Assembly: GCA_900540895.1 (NCBI GenBank)
Contig: UQHV01000008.1
Span: 1-64,000, forward strand
Direction: 5' to 3'
Length of the DNA: 64,000 nt
Source: an uncultured Collinsella sp.
Lineage (GTDB): Bacteria > Actinomycetota > Coriobacteriia > Coriobacteriales > Coriobacteriaceae
This document shows positions 1 to 8,899 of this stretch, piece by piece. A program made the position numbers and the translations under genes. The notes beneath the pieces are model-generated. The model saw nothing but the letters and a program-made list of their open reading frames with translations. It did no database searches and was not told where the DNA came from. How positions within the stretch are numbered: position 1 is the first letter of the stretch; every line of letters starts with the position of its first letter.

Positions 1-50
1 CGTTCGCCCCCGCTTTGCTATAGCCAGGTTGTTATAGGTGGGCGTGACGG

Positions 51-1514
51 CTACTCGCCGTGCTTCTCATCGTGGCGAGCGGCGGCACGGGCATCGTGAA
101 TGCCCTTGATTGCGGCATGGCGGGCGGTGCGGGCATCGTGCACGGCGTCGCGGGCCTCGGCGGCCGTTGCCTTGGCAGAACGCAGTTTGGCGGCCAGATC
201 GGGGTTGGTTTCGGCGACCGCGGTAATCGCGGGGCCGTCGAGCTCCTCTTGCGTGGGCTCGGCCAAAAAGTCGATAGCATACTGGGCGGCCACCATGGAG
301 CCCTTTGCCAGCACGGTCTCGTCGATCTTGTAGAAGCAGGAATGTTGGGCGTACGTGGCGCCAATCTTGGGGTTGCGCGTACCTACAAAGGCGAGCACGC
401 CCGGTACGCGACGCAGGTACTCCGAAAAATCCTCGCCCGAAAGCGTGCCGCGATAATGGCCTTGGCCGGTGGGGCCCAGGCACTTGATTACAGCCTGACG
501 GCAGCGCTCGCTCGAGGCGGCGTCGTTTTCGACCTTGTAGTTGGCGATGGTGTAGTCGGTGAGCTCTGCCTCGGCGCCCAAGGCGGCCGCGGTATGCTCC
601 ACGATGCGGCGCATGAGCTCCGGCATTTCCTCGTGGGTCGAATCGCCGTAGGTGCGCACCGTGCCGGCGAGGTAGGCCGTGCCGGCGATAACGTTGCGTG
701 CGGTGCCGCCGTGCAGCTCGCCGACGGTGATGACAGCCGGCTCGTAGGGGCTGATCTCGCGCGAGACGATGGTCTGCAGGGCGTTGACGATCTCTGCGGC
801 CACCATAACGGCGTCGTGACCGCGCTGGGGCATGGCGCCGTGGCACGAGGTGCCGCGTACGTCGATACGGAACCAGTCGGTATTGGCCATGCGCGGTCCG
901 GGCTCGCAGCTCACGGTGCCGGCGTCGACCTCGCTCCAGATGTGCGCGGCGTAGGCGCCATCGACGCCGTCGAGCACACCCGTGCCGATCATGAGCTTGG
1001 CGCCCTGGCCGTTTTCCTCGCTGGGCTGGAAGACGATGCGGACCTCGCCGTGGATGTCGTCGGTCATATGGCGCAGGATTTGCAGCGTTCCGAGCATCAT
1101 GGCGATATGGCAGTCGTGGCCGCAAGCGTGCATGCAGCCCTCGTTGACGCTGGCGAACTCCTCGCCGGTCTGCTCGGTGACGGGCAGGGCGTCGATGTCG
1201 GCGCGCAGCAGGATGCGGCGGCGTGGCGTGCCGTCCTCGCGGTAGGCATCCGGCGCGGTACCGCGAAGCGTTGCCACCAAGCCGGTCTTGAGCGGACGCT
1301 CGTAGGGGATATTCATGGCGTCGAGCTGGTTGGCGATGTCGGAGGTCGTGCGCTCCTCGGCAAGGCTCAGCTCCGGGTGCTTATGGAAGTGCCGGCGCTG
1401 CTTGATGATATATGGTTCAAATTCGGTAGCGATATCTTTGATGGCTGCGGTGACGTCGTCAGCCGCGCGAGCCTCGGTCGCCGCCATAATCTGCTGTGCC
1501 TTGGTCTTCGTCAT
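51..1514 (-). CDS. M20 family amidohydrolase / N-acyl-amino-acid hydrolase
   Basis: A 487-residue zinc-dependent M20D-type hydrolase, related to hippurate and IAA-amino acid hydrolases, expected to cleave N-acyl amino acids in the cytoplasm. Family motifs are visible: HFHKHPE near residue 43, LRADIDALPV near 105 and the metal-binding MHACGHD near 130. The dimerisation domain follows. The C-terminal ~50 residues are Ala/Arg-rich and low in complexity. The reading frame is open further upstream, but the ATG at 1514 is preferred because an AAGGAG ribosome site precedes it and the family homology begins just after. It diverges from the amidohydrolase at 1671. The exact substrate cannot be read from the sequence. 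Confidence 0.9.
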   Translation of the reverse strand: MTKTKAQQIMAATEARAADDVTAAIKDIATEFEPYIIKQRRHFHKHPELSLAEERTTSDIANQLDAMNIPYERPLKTGLVATLRGTAPDAYREDGTPRRRILLRADIDALPVTEQTGEEFASVNEGCMHACGHDCHIAMMLGTLQILRHMTDDIHGEVRIVFQPSEENGQGAKLMIGTGVLDGVDGAYAAHIWSEVDAGTVSCEPGPRMANTDWFRIDVRGTSCHGAMPQRGHDAVMVAAEIVNALQTIVSREISPYEPAVITVGELHGGTARNVIAGTAYLAGTVRTYGDSTHEEMPELMRRIVEHTAAALGAEAELTDYTIANYKVENDAASSERCRQAVIKCLGPTGQGHYRGTLSGEDFSEYLRRVPGVLAFVGTRNPKIGATYAQHSCFYKIDETVLAKGSMVAAQYAIDFLAEPTQEELDGPAITAVAETNPDLAAKLRSAKATAAEARDAVHDARTARHAAIKGIHDARAAARHDEKHGE

Positions 1515-1670
1515 GGTCGATTTGCTCCTTGCTGGGTTGATCGCAAAATCGTACAGGCTCTCTCCAGTATGCCACCTGCCGCTAGGGCTGGTAAAGTTGC
1601 CGTTTGCCGCTTGGGGTTTTGTTACAAGGGCGGGGGAGTACACTCGGGGGTGTTGAATTTCCTGCCAGAG

Positions 1671-3320
1671 ATGGGGATGCCCATGCAACATATCGATCGG
1701 ATTATCCGCTCCAAGAACGTCTTTACCGCGCAAGACGGCATCGATACCACCCGCGAGCTGGCGATTGCCATTGCAGGCGATCGCATCGTCGCAGTCGGCG
1801 CGCCCGATGACGTGATTGCCGCCGCACCTGCTGCCACGCCGGTAGTCGACTACGGCGAGCAATTCATCTGCCCCGGTTTCCATGATGCGCACCTGCACTT
1901 CTTCCATACCTCGGTCGGTTCCTCGCCGTACATGCTCATGGATATGGGCACGTCAGAGGCGGCACTGGTGCAGCATGCGCTCAAGTTTTCCCAAGGCTTG
2001 CCCGATGACGCCTGGGTCGTGACCCAGGGCTGGCGCGATTACCGCTGGGATCCGCCCGAGCACCCTACCAAGGCTTCCCTCGACGCCGCCTTCCCCGATC
2101 GCCCCTGTGTTATGTATTCGGGCGATGGGCATACCCTGTGGCTCAACAGCCGCGCACTCGAAGCCCTTGGCGTGACACGCGACAGTGAGCCTCCGGCGGG
2201 TGGCAGTTACGACAAAGACTCAAACGGTGAGCTTACGGGTATTGCCCACGAGGCTGCGGCCATGCAGCTGCTGCCGCGCTGTCTTGAGTGGCTGGGCGAG
2301 GACCGCATCGCGAGCGCTTACGCCGACCAGATGAAGCGTATGGCCGAGCAGGGCATCACCTCGATCTGCGATATGTCGCTCATGCCCATGCCGGGCTGCG
2401 ATTTTATCCGCGACGACGTCTACGACAAACTGCAGGCAGCCGGCAAGTTGGGCATCCGAGCCCATTTGTTTCCCACGCTGCTGGATGACCAATCGCGCTT
2501 GGAAGAGCTGCAGGTACGCTACGCGAACAACGCGCTGCTTTCGGCGCCAGGCTTTAAGCAGTTCTTCGACGGCGTGTCGAGCGAACACACGGCCTATCTC
2601 ACCGAGCCCTATACCAACCCGCGCTTCCCGGGCGATCAAGGTCGCCTGACGGTTCCTGCCGAGCGCATGCGCAAGCTGGTTCTGGCGGCCGCGGAGCGCG
2701 GCCATACCGTGCGCATCCACGTCATCGGCGACGGTGCGATTCATGCCGCGCTGGATATCTTCGAGGAGGCCGCCGACCTGTACGGCCTGCCCCAGCACGG
2801 CCATAACACGCTCGAGCACCTGGAGAACCTCTTGCCCGAGGACATCGATCGTCTACGCAAGCTTAACGTCGTTGCCTCGAGCCAGCCCTGTCACATTACA
2901 CTCGACCCGGGCGGCCCCGAGCGCGATCTGGGCCTGGAACGCAGCCGCATCATGTGGCCGTTTGCGACCTATAAGCAGCGCGGCATCCGCCAAGCCTTCG
3001 GCACCGATAGCCCCATCACAGCTGTTACAAGCATGAACGTGCTCTACACGGCTATCACGCGCCAGGATCCCAAAAGCCACTGGCCCGAGGGCGGCTGGTT
3101 ACCGAGCGAGCGCATCGATGCAGCAACAGCCCTGCGCAACTACACCCTGGGCAGCGCCTATGCAGCGGGCGACGAGCAAAACCTCGGCAGCTTGGAGCCC
3201 GGCAAGTATGCCGACCTGGTAGTCCTGGACCAAAACCCGCTCACCATCGACCCCCAAGAACTGCAAGCCACCAAGGTTCAGGCCACCTACCTGGCAGGTA
3301 ACTTGATTTACGAGCGCTAA
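1671..3320 (+). CDS. YtcJ-like metal-dependent amidohydrolase
   Basis: About 549 residues of the amidohydrolase superfamily, YtcJ/AepA branch. The N-terminal beta-sandwich part carries the usual RSKNVFTAQ...VAVG lead-in. The metal-binding HDAHLH lies near residue 71, HVIGDGAI near 350 and FGTDSP near 443, followed by the typical LGSLEPGKYADLVVLDQNP ending. It should hydrolyse an amide, cyclic amide or related bond; the substrate is unknown. In-frame ATGs at 1671, 1677 and 1683 are all possible starts. The open frame reaches back to position 60, but that stretch is only antisense to the M20 gene. It is divergent from the M20 hydrolase, so the two may share a promoter region. Confidence 0.85.
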   Translation: MGMPMQHIDRIIRSKNVFTAQDGIDTTRELAIAIAGDRIVAVGAPDDVIAAAPAATPVVDYGEQFICPGFHDAHLHFFHTSVGSSPYMLMDMGTSEAALVQHALKFSQGLPDDAWVVTQGWRDYRWDPPEHPTKASLDAAFPDRPCVMYSGDGHTLWLNSRALEALGVTRDSEPPAGGSYDKDSNGELTGIAHEAAAMQLLPRCLEWLGEDRIASAYADQMKRMAEQGITSICDMSLMPMPGCDFIRDDVYDKLQAAGKLGIRAHLFPTLLDDQSRLEELQVRYANNALLSAPGFKQFFDGVSSEHTAYLTEPYTNPRFPGDQGRLTVPAERMRKLVLAAAERGHTVRIHVIGDGAIHAALDIFEEAADLYGLPQHGHNTLEHLENLLPEDIDRLRKLNVVASSQPCHITLDPGGPERDLGLERSRIMWPFATYKQRGIRQAFGTDSPITAVTSMNVLYTAITRQDPKSHWPEGGWLPSERIDAATALRNYTLGSAYAAGDEQNLGSLEPGKYADLVVLDQNPLTIDPQELQATKVQATYLAGNLIYER

Positions 3321-3337
3321 CCCCACATCCACACCTC

Positions 3338-3404
3338 AGTTGCGGTGAAATAGTCCCTAAAATCGGCCTTCAAGCCCAAAAACAGGAACTATTCCACCGC
3401 AACT
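3338..3404. repeat. Dispersed hairpin repeat, AGTTGCGGTGAAATAG family, copy 1
   Basis: Arms AGTTGCGGTGAAATAG (3338-3353) and its near-perfect inverse (3389-3404) enclose a 35-nt loop. The same arms recur at 30637-30704 with a related loop. It lies 17 bp after the stop of the YtcJ-like gene. Confidence 0.75.
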
Positions 3405-3508
3405 TAAAAGAGCGCGTCCCAACAACGTGCCCCTATCTTGTGCATTCCATCCGCATCGCCATTTTGCTGCACTGACTTCTCTGAATTCCGGGCCCTAGTT
3501 AGTCAACC

Positions 3509-3645
3509 TGGCTCCCGGGGCGGACCGGAGGGCATGAAGTTTGTCGCGAGTTCCGCACGCAAAGGAAAGCACTTAATGTGCTTTCCGTCTTGCGCAGGAC
3601 TGCAGAGCAGCAAACTTCATGCCCTCCGGTCCGCCCCGGGAGCCA
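3509..3645. repeat. Long nested palindrome upstream of groES
   Basis: The outer arms (3509-3543 and 3611-3645) are a perfect 35-bp inverted repeat that includes CCCGGGGCGGACCGGAGGG. Inside lies a second hairpin, GGAAAGCAC with a 5-nt loop (3564-3586), and CGCAA/TTGCG pairing just outside it. There is no coding sense. It fills most of the 492-bp gap between the amidohydrolase and groES; no CIRCE (TTAGCACTC-N9-GAGTGCTAA) was found in this gap. Confidence 0.85.
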
Positions 3646-3812
3646 CCGCTAAGTTATCCCCCGGCATTCAGAAAATCTAAGTGCCAAAAAATAAGATTTT
3701 TTGACTCCGTGTTGTATAACCCGCCATTCGTGGGTACCATTCAACGCGTACGCAAACAAAAAGGGTTAACCCGCGCGGCATGACCGCGCGGCCCACAAAG
3801 GAGGAAACAAGC

Positions 3813-4106
3813 ATGTCGTCTTTGAAGCCGCTTGCAGATCGCGTCCTGGTCAAGCCCGACGAGGCCGAGCAGAAGACCGCCTCTGGTCTGTACATCGCCA
3901 GCAACGCTCAGGAGAAGCCGCAGCGCGGCACCATCGTTGCCGTGGGCGCCGGCAAGGTCAACGACAAGGGTGAGCGCATCCCCATGGACGTCAAGGTCGG
4001 TGACGTTGTCATCTACGGTAAGTTCGGTGGCAACGAGGTCAAGGTCGACGGCGAGAAGTATCTGCTGATGCGCGCCGACGACATCTACGCTGTCGTCGAG
4101 GCCTAG
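3813..4106 (+). CDS. groES: Co-chaperonin GroES
   Basis: A 97-residue Cpn10 protein, the usual length. It forms the heptameric lid of the GroEL chamber in the cytoplasm. It begins SLKPLADRVLVKPDEAEQKT, contains the mobile-loop region (ASGLYIASNAQEKPQRG) and ends with the family DDIYAVVE. The start at 3813 follows AAAGGAGGAAACAAGC; an in-frame ATG at 3780 has no ribosome site. groEL follows 96 bp downstream. No CIRCE or HAIR operator was found upstream, so the heat-shock control is not evident. Confidence 0.98.
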   Translation: MSSLKPLADRVLVKPDEAEQKTASGLYIASNAQEKPQRGTIVAVGAGKVNDKGERIPMDVKVGDVVIYGKFGGNEVKVDGEKYLLMRADDIYAVVEA

Positions 4107-4202
4107 TCTCGTCAGAATCTCTGATTCGTCTTTGAACGCGTCCGCCGCATAGGACTCGGAAGCGGCGACGCGAGTCACATTTCTTTTGGAGGATTACCTA
4201 CC

Positions 4203-5840
4203 ATGGCAAAGAACATTACGTTCAACACCGATGCCCGCGCTAAGCTCGCCAAGGGCGTCAACACTCTGGCCGACGCCGTTACCGTCACCATGGGCCCCAA
4301 GGGTCGCTACGTTGCGCTGCAGCGCACGTTCGGTGCCCCGACCATCACCAACGACGGCGTTTCCGTCGCCAAGGAGATCGAGCTCGAGGACAACATCGAG
4401 AACATGGGCGCTCAGCTGGTGAAGGAGGTCGCCACCAAGACCAACGACACCGTGGGTGACGGCACCACCACCGCAACTCTGCTCGCTCAGGCCATCGTCA
4501 ACGACGGTCTGCGCAACGTCGCCGCTGGCGCCAACCCGCTGGCCATCCGTCGCGGCATCGACAAGGCCGTCAACGCCGCCGTCGCCGAGATGAAGAAGCA
4601 GGCTAAGCCGGTCGAGACCAAGGAGCAGATTGCTTCCGTCGGCACCATCTCTGCCGGTGACCCCGAGGTCGGCGAGAAGATCGCCGAGGCCATGGAGGTC
4701 GTGGGCAAGGACGGCGTCATCACCGTCGAGGATTCCCAGACGTTCGACATCACCATCGACACCGTCGAGGGCATGCAGTTCGACAAGGGCTATGTCTCCG
4801 CTTACTTCGTCACGGATAACGACCGCATGGAGGCCGTGATGAAGGATCCGTACATCCTCATCACCGACCAGAAGATCTCCAGCGTTCAGGACATCATGCC
4901 CGTTCTCGAGGCTGTCCAGCGCGCTGGCCGTGGCCTGCTCATCATCGCTGAGGACATCGACGGCGAAGCTCTGCCTACCCTGGTCCTCAACAAGATCCGT
5001 GGCGCCCTCAACGTCTGCGCCGTCAAGGCCCCGGGCTACGGCGATCGCCGCAAGCGCATTCTCGAGGACATCGCCGTCCTCACCGGTGGCCAGGCTGCCC
5101 TGGACGAGTTGGGCGTGAAGGTCGCTGACATCACCGCCGATATGCTCGGTACCGCTAAGTCCGTCACCATCTCTAAGGACAACACCGTCGTCGTCGGCGG
5201 CGCTGGCTCCAAGGAGGCCATCGACGCCCGTATCGCTCAGATTAAGGGCGAGATGGAGAACACCACCTCTGACTTCGACCGTGAGAAGCTCCAGGAGCGC
5301 CTGGCCAAGCTCTCCGGTGGCGTTGCCGTCATCAAGGTCGGCGCTGCTACCGAGTCCGAGCTCAAGGAGATCAAACATCGCGTCGAGGACGCCCTGCAGG
5401 CCACCCGCGCTGCTGTCGAGGAGGGCATTGTCGCTGGCGGCGGCGTCGCCTTCATGGACGCTGCTCCTGCGCTCGATGCCGTCGAGATCGATGACCCCGA
5501 GGAGAAGATCGGCGTCGACATCGTCAAGAAGGCTCTGACCGCTCCGGTCGCCACCATCGCCAAGAACGCTGGCTTTGAGGGCGCTGTCGTGGTCGACAAG
5601 GTCGCCGAGCTGCCCGCCGGCCAGGGTCTCAACTCTGCCAACGGCGAGTGGGGCGACATGATCGAGATGGGCGTCCTCGACCCCGTCAAGGTCAGCCGCG
5701 TCACCCTGCAGAACGCTGCTTCTGTCGCCAGCCTGATCCTCATCACCGAGGCCACCGTCTCCGATGTGCCCAAGAACACTCAGCTTGAGGACGCTATCGC
5801 TGCTGCCACCGCTGGTCAGCAGGGCGGCGGTATGTACTAA
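4203..5840 (+). CDS. groEL: Chaperonin GroEL
   Basis: 545 residues, the standard length for the 60-kDa chaperonin that folds proteins inside a double-heptamer ring with GroES. Family signatures are intact: TMGPKGRYV, the ATP-site NDGVSVAKEIELEDNIENMGAQ, VGDGTTTATLLAQAI and the C-terminal GGGVAFMDAAPAL. The tail is a short GQQGGGMY. The Shine-Dalgarno TTGGAGGATT lies directly ahead of the ATG. Codon use is strongly biased to C/G-ending codons, as expected for a highly expressed gene. It forms an operon with groES. Confidence 0.98.
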   Translation: MAKNITFNTDARAKLAKGVNTLADAVTVTMGPKGRYVALQRTFGAPTITNDGVSVAKEIELEDNIENMGAQLVKEVATKTNDTVGDGTTTATLLAQAIVNDGLRNVAAGANPLAIRRGIDKAVNAAVAEMKKQAKPVETKEQIASVGTISAGDPEVGEKIAEAMEVVGKDGVITVEDSQTFDITIDTVEGMQFDKGYVSAYFVTDNDRMEAVMKDPYILITDQKISSVQDIMPVLEAVQRAGRGLLIIAEDIDGEALPTLVLNKIRGALNVCAVKAPGYGDRRKRILEDIAVLTGGQAALDELGVKVADITADMLGTAKSVTISKDNTVVVGGAGSKEAIDARIAQIKGEMENTTSDFDREKLQERLAKLSGGVAVIKVGAATESELKEIKHRVEDALQATRAAVEEGIVAGGGVAFMDAAPALDAVEIDDPEEKIGVDIVKKALTAPVATIAKNAGFEGAVVVDKVAELPAGQGLNSANGEWGDMIEMGVLDPVKVSRVTLQNAASVASLILITEATVSDVPKNTQLEDAIAAATAGQQGGGMY

Positions 5841-5866
5841 GGCCGACAAGGTCTAGAACTCCCACC

Positions 5867-6009
5867 GGGAATCCGGGGGCGTGACGGGGTTTCTCTCCGG
5901 AACGTCCTCGGACATGCAAAGAGGCTCCGCATCGCGCTTCGCGCTGCGGAGCCTCTTTGCGTCCTGCGGAATGTTCCGGAGAGAAACCCCGTCACGCCCC
6001 CGGATTCCC
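5867..6009. repeat. Long triple-nested palindrome downstream of groEL
   Basis: Outer arms of 37 bp (5867-5903 and 5973-6009) are perfectly complementary and include GGGGGCGTGACGGGG. An inner perfect 16-bp stem, GCAAAGAGGCTCCGCA (5916-5931/5945-5960), encloses a small GCGC-TTC-GCGC loop. The two 12-nt strands between outer and inner stems are direct, not inverted, relatives (GTCCT...). It probably also terminates groESL transcription, although it lacks a U-run. From 6010 to 6213 nothing else is recognised. Confidence 0.88.
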
Positions 6010-6213
6010 TGCGTTTACGGCCTTGAGGTCGGCGTGGGCGGAGATCGTGGCTGATGGGGATACGTGTCCCGGTCGCTGTTTCGCGGCTTTGCCGCGAAAG
6101 GCGCGTTACTTTGGGATGGGTGGGGAACGTGGTTGTTGCGGCAACTGATCTCCGCCACAAATTACCCTTGGCATACTTGCGCGAAAACCTGCTCGTGCTA
6201 CACTTGCAATTGC

Positions 6214-6397
6214 TGTTTCAGGGCGGGGTGGAATTCCCCACTGGCGGTAAATCGGGCGGTGCCAAAGGGGTACCGTGGCGCAGGTGAGATGCCTGCGACC
6301 GAGCCGATGAGTCCGCGACCCGTGTGTGCGTTGGTTCGCATGCCGGCTGAACTGGTGAGATCCCAGTACCAACGGTTAGAGTCCGGATGAAAGAGGC
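6214..6397 (+). promoter_or_regulatory. FMN riboswitch (RFN element)
   Basis: The conserved RFN blocks occur in order: CAGGGCGGGGTGGAATTCCC, ACTGGCGGTAAATCG, GAGTCCGCGACC, then a block starting CTGAACTGGTGAGATCCCAGT and the closing AGAGTCCGGATGAAAGAGG. The 3' strand ends about 10 nt before the ribU start codon. No intrinsic terminator is seen between aptamer and gene, so control by hiding the ribosome site is the likelier mode. FMN should repress the operon. Confidence 0.95.
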
Positions 6398-6407
6398 AGG
6401 TGATCTT

Positions 6408-6998
6408 ATGTCTGAACAGTCGCAGCATATCCATTTTGAGAACACGAATAGGTGGAGCACCAAACAGCTCGTTACCATGGCGTTGATGTGCGCCTTGGGC
6501 GCCCTGTTTATGTACGTGCAGCTGCCTATCCTTCCTTCGGCGCCGTTTTTGACGTATGACCCGTCGCTGGTACCGGCGATGGTGTGCGGGTTTGCGTATG
6601 GTCCTGGCGCCGGCACTGCTGTTGCCGCTATGGCTATCGTTATCCATGCGCTCACCACGGGTGACTGGGTCGGCGCGCTTATGAACCTGGTTGCCACGCT
6701 GGGCTACATTCTGCCTGCGGCTATCGTCTATCAGAAGATGCATACCTATAAGGGTGCCGTGATTGGCCTGGTGCTCGGCGTTATTGCCGCTACGGCGTTG
6801 TCTATGGTCGCAAACCTTACCATTGGCGTATGGTTCTGGTATGGCTCGGTCGATGTGATCGCCCCGCTCATGATTCCTGCCGTGCTGCCGTTCAACCTTA
6901 TCAAGACCGTGCTTAACTCGGTGTTGACACTGGCGGTGTATAAAGCGGTCTCCAACCTCATCACGCCTAAAAAGGACCAGGTCAAAGGCCGCGCATGA
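6408..6998 (+). CDS. ribU: Riboflavin ECF transporter substrate-binding protein RibU
   Basis: A 196-residue, very hydrophobic protein with about six membrane segments. It is the S component that binds riboflavin for ECF-type uptake. It carries the family TKQLVTMALMCALGALFMY start and the FLTYDPSLVPAMVCGFAYGP motif characteristic of RibU. The FMN riboswitch immediately upstream makes the substrate assignment strong. The ATG at 6408 is preferred over the in-frame 6387 ATG, which lies inside the aptamer. The stop overlaps the start of the ATPase gene by 4 bp, indicating translational coupling. Confidence 0.93.
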   Translation: MSEQSQHIHFENTNRWSTKQLVTMALMCALGALFMYVQLPILPSAPFLTYDPSLVPAMVCGFAYGPGAGTAVAAMAIVIHALTTGDWVGALMNLVATLGYILPAAIVYQKMHTYKGAVIGLVLGVIAATALSMVANLTIGVWFWYGSVDVIAPLMIPAVLPFNLIKTVLNSVLTLAVYKAVSNLITPKKDQVKGRA

Positions 6999-8899
6999 TT
7001 GAGTGTCGGGGCGTTTCCTTTAGCTATGACGGTGCCGTACCGGCGCTCGACGGCGTCGATCTGAATATCGAGGACGGCGAGTTTTTCTGCATCCTCGGTG
7101 GCAATGGGTCGGGCAAGTCGACGTTTGCCAAGCATCTGAATGCGCTGTTGCAGCCCGATGCGGGCACGGTACGCATCAACGGCATGGATGCGTCCGACCC
7201 CGAGCTGGTCTACGACATTCGTTCGACCGCGGGCATGGTATTCCAGAATCCCGACGACCAGCTGGTGGCAACGCTTGTCGAAGATGACGTTGCGTTTGGT
7301 CCCGAAAACCTTGGCGTGCCATCGGCGCAAATTGCGCAGCTCGTACGCGAGGCGCTGAAGGGTGTGGGCCTGGTGGGCTTTGAGCGCCACGAGACCCATG
7401 CGCTTTCGGGCGGCCAAAAGCAGCGCGTGGCGCTTGCCGGCGTGCTCGCCATGGAACCGCGCGTGCTCATATTGGACGAGGCTTCCTCGATGCTCGATCC
7501 GCGTGGACGCAAGGGCCTCATGAAGGCTTGCCGCGCGTTGCACGCTCGCGGCATGACCATCGTGATGATTACGCACTTTATGGAGGAGGCTGCCGAGGCC
7601 GATCGTGTCGCCGTGTTTCAGACGGGACGAGTTGCCATGCTGGGCACGCCCGATGAGATTCTGACGCGGGCGAATGAACTCGTTCAGCTCAACCTTGACA
7701 TGCCAGAGTCGTGCCGTTTGGGCATGGCACTTCGTGCGGAGGGCGTGCCCGTTTGCGCGCAGGTACGTGAGGCGGATATGGTCGCCGAGATTGCGCAGGC
7801 TTATGCCGAGCGAAGTGGGGCAGGCATCGCGGGGCAGTCTTCCGTATCCCAGTCGGAAATCGCTGACGGCACTGTTCCGGTAGACAACGAGGGCAACGCG
7901 TCGGAGCCCGTCATCGAGCTATCCCATGTTTCGTACAGTTATTCGCTCAGTCCGCGCGAGCGCCGCCGCTGGCATAAGCGCTCGGCCACTGCGGGCAAAT
8001 CGAGCAAACAGGCTCTCTGGGGAAACGACCCAAGCAGCCCGTGGGCGCTGCGCGATGTATCGCTGACGGTGCGTCGCGGCGAGTTCCTGGGCTTGGCAGG
8101 TCATACCGGTTCGGGTAAGTCGACGCTGGTCCAGCATCTCAACGGTTTGATTCGCCCCCAGGAGGGATCCGTTCGCGCGCTGGGGCTCGATCTGTCAAAC
8201 AAGAAAGACGCCGCCGCGGTTAAGGCCAAGGTCGGCGTGGTGTTTCAATATCCTGAGCGTCAGCTGTTTGCCGAAACCGTGGCGCAGGACGTGGCGTTTG
8301 GTCCACATAACCTTGGCTTGCCGCAAGATGAAGTCGACCGTCGTGTCGAGTCATCGCTCTCACGCGTGGGCCTCGACCTTTCCACGGTCGGCGACAAGAG
8401 TCCCTTTGAGCTTTCGGGCGGTCAGCAACGGCGTGTGGCATTCGCCGGCGTGCTCGCCATGGAGCCCGAAGTCCTGGTGCTCGATGAGCCCATGGCGGGG
8501 CTCGATCCGGCTGCGCGCAGGGATTTCCTTGAGCTTATCGATCGACTTCACCGCGATGGCCTGACCGTTGTCATGGTTTCGCATAGTATGGATGACCTGG
8601 CCAATTGCTGCGACCGTATTGTCGTGATGAACGAGGGCGCGGTGTTTGCCGAGGGCACGCCCGCTCAGGTTTTTGCGCATGCCGATGAGCTTAAATCAAT
8701 CGGCTTGGGCGTTCCCGCCGCCCAGCGTATGGCGCTGGCGCTTACGGAGGCGGGCGTGCCGCTGCGCTTTGACGGCCTCTATACGGTTGAGTCGCTGACA
8801 GACGAGTTGGTGGACCTGCTAATCGGTTGCTCGGGCGGTCCTTCTAACGTCGCGGACATTGCTAAATTCAAGACGGTCGCGCGAGAGAAGGGCTGCTAA
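6995..8899 (+). CDS. ecfA: Fused ECF transporter ATPase (EcfA-EcfA')
   Basis: 634 residues containing two complete ABC ATPases in one chain; most ECF systems make these as two ~280-residue proteins. The first half has Walker A GGNGSGKST near residue 35, signature LSGGQKQR near 137 and Walker B VLILDEASSMLDP. The second half has GHTGSGKST near 368, LSGGQQRR near 472 and VLVLDEPMAGLDP. The linker at ~265-345 is Ser/Arg-rich. It powers vitamin uptake with EcfT and RibU at the inner face of the membrane. The start overlaps ribU (ATGA) and the stop overlaps ecfT (TAATG). Confidence 0.95.
   Translation: MIECRGVSFSYDGAVPALDGVDLNIEDGEFFCILGGNGSGKSTFAKHLNALLQPDAGTVRINGMDASDPELVYDIRSTAGMVFQNPDDQLVATLVEDDVAFGPENLGVPSAQIAQLVREALKGVGLVGFERHETHALSGGQKQRVALAGVLAMEPRVLILDEASSMLDPRGRKGLMKACRALHARGMTIVMITHFMEEAAEADRVAVFQTGRVAMLGTPDEILTRANELVQLNLDMPESCRLGMALRAEGVPVCAQVREADMVAEIAQAYAERSGAGIAGQSSVSQSEIADGTVPVDNEGNASEPVIELSHVSYSYSLSPRERRRWHKRSATAGKSSKQALWGNDPSSPWALRDVSLTVRRGEFLGLAGHTGSGKSTLVQHLNGLIRPQEGSVRALGLDLSNKKDAAAVKAKVGVVFQYPERQLFAETVAQDVAFGPHNLGLPQDEVDRRVESSLSRVGLDLSTVGDKSPFELSGGQQRRVAFAGVLAMEPEVLVLDEPMAGLDPAARRDFLELIDRLHRDGLTVVMVSHSMDDLANCCDRIVVMNEGAVFAEGTPAQVFAHADELKSIGLGVPAAQRMALALTEAGVPLRFDGLYTVESLTDELVDLLIGCSGGPSNVADIAKFKTVAREKGC

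Noticed and set aside
60..1670. N-terminal extension of the YtcJ-like protein (1086-residue frame)
   Set aside because: The extension is antisense to the well-supported M20 hydrolase and has no family similarity.
3645..3812. CIRCE or HAIR element ahead of groES
   Set aside because: No TTAGCACTC-N9-GAGTGCTAA or CTTGAGT-N7-ACTCAAG match found.
4194..5849. 551-residue minus-strand ORF opposite groEL
   Set aside because: Exact antisense of groEL, caused by strong codon bias; no ribosome site or domain.
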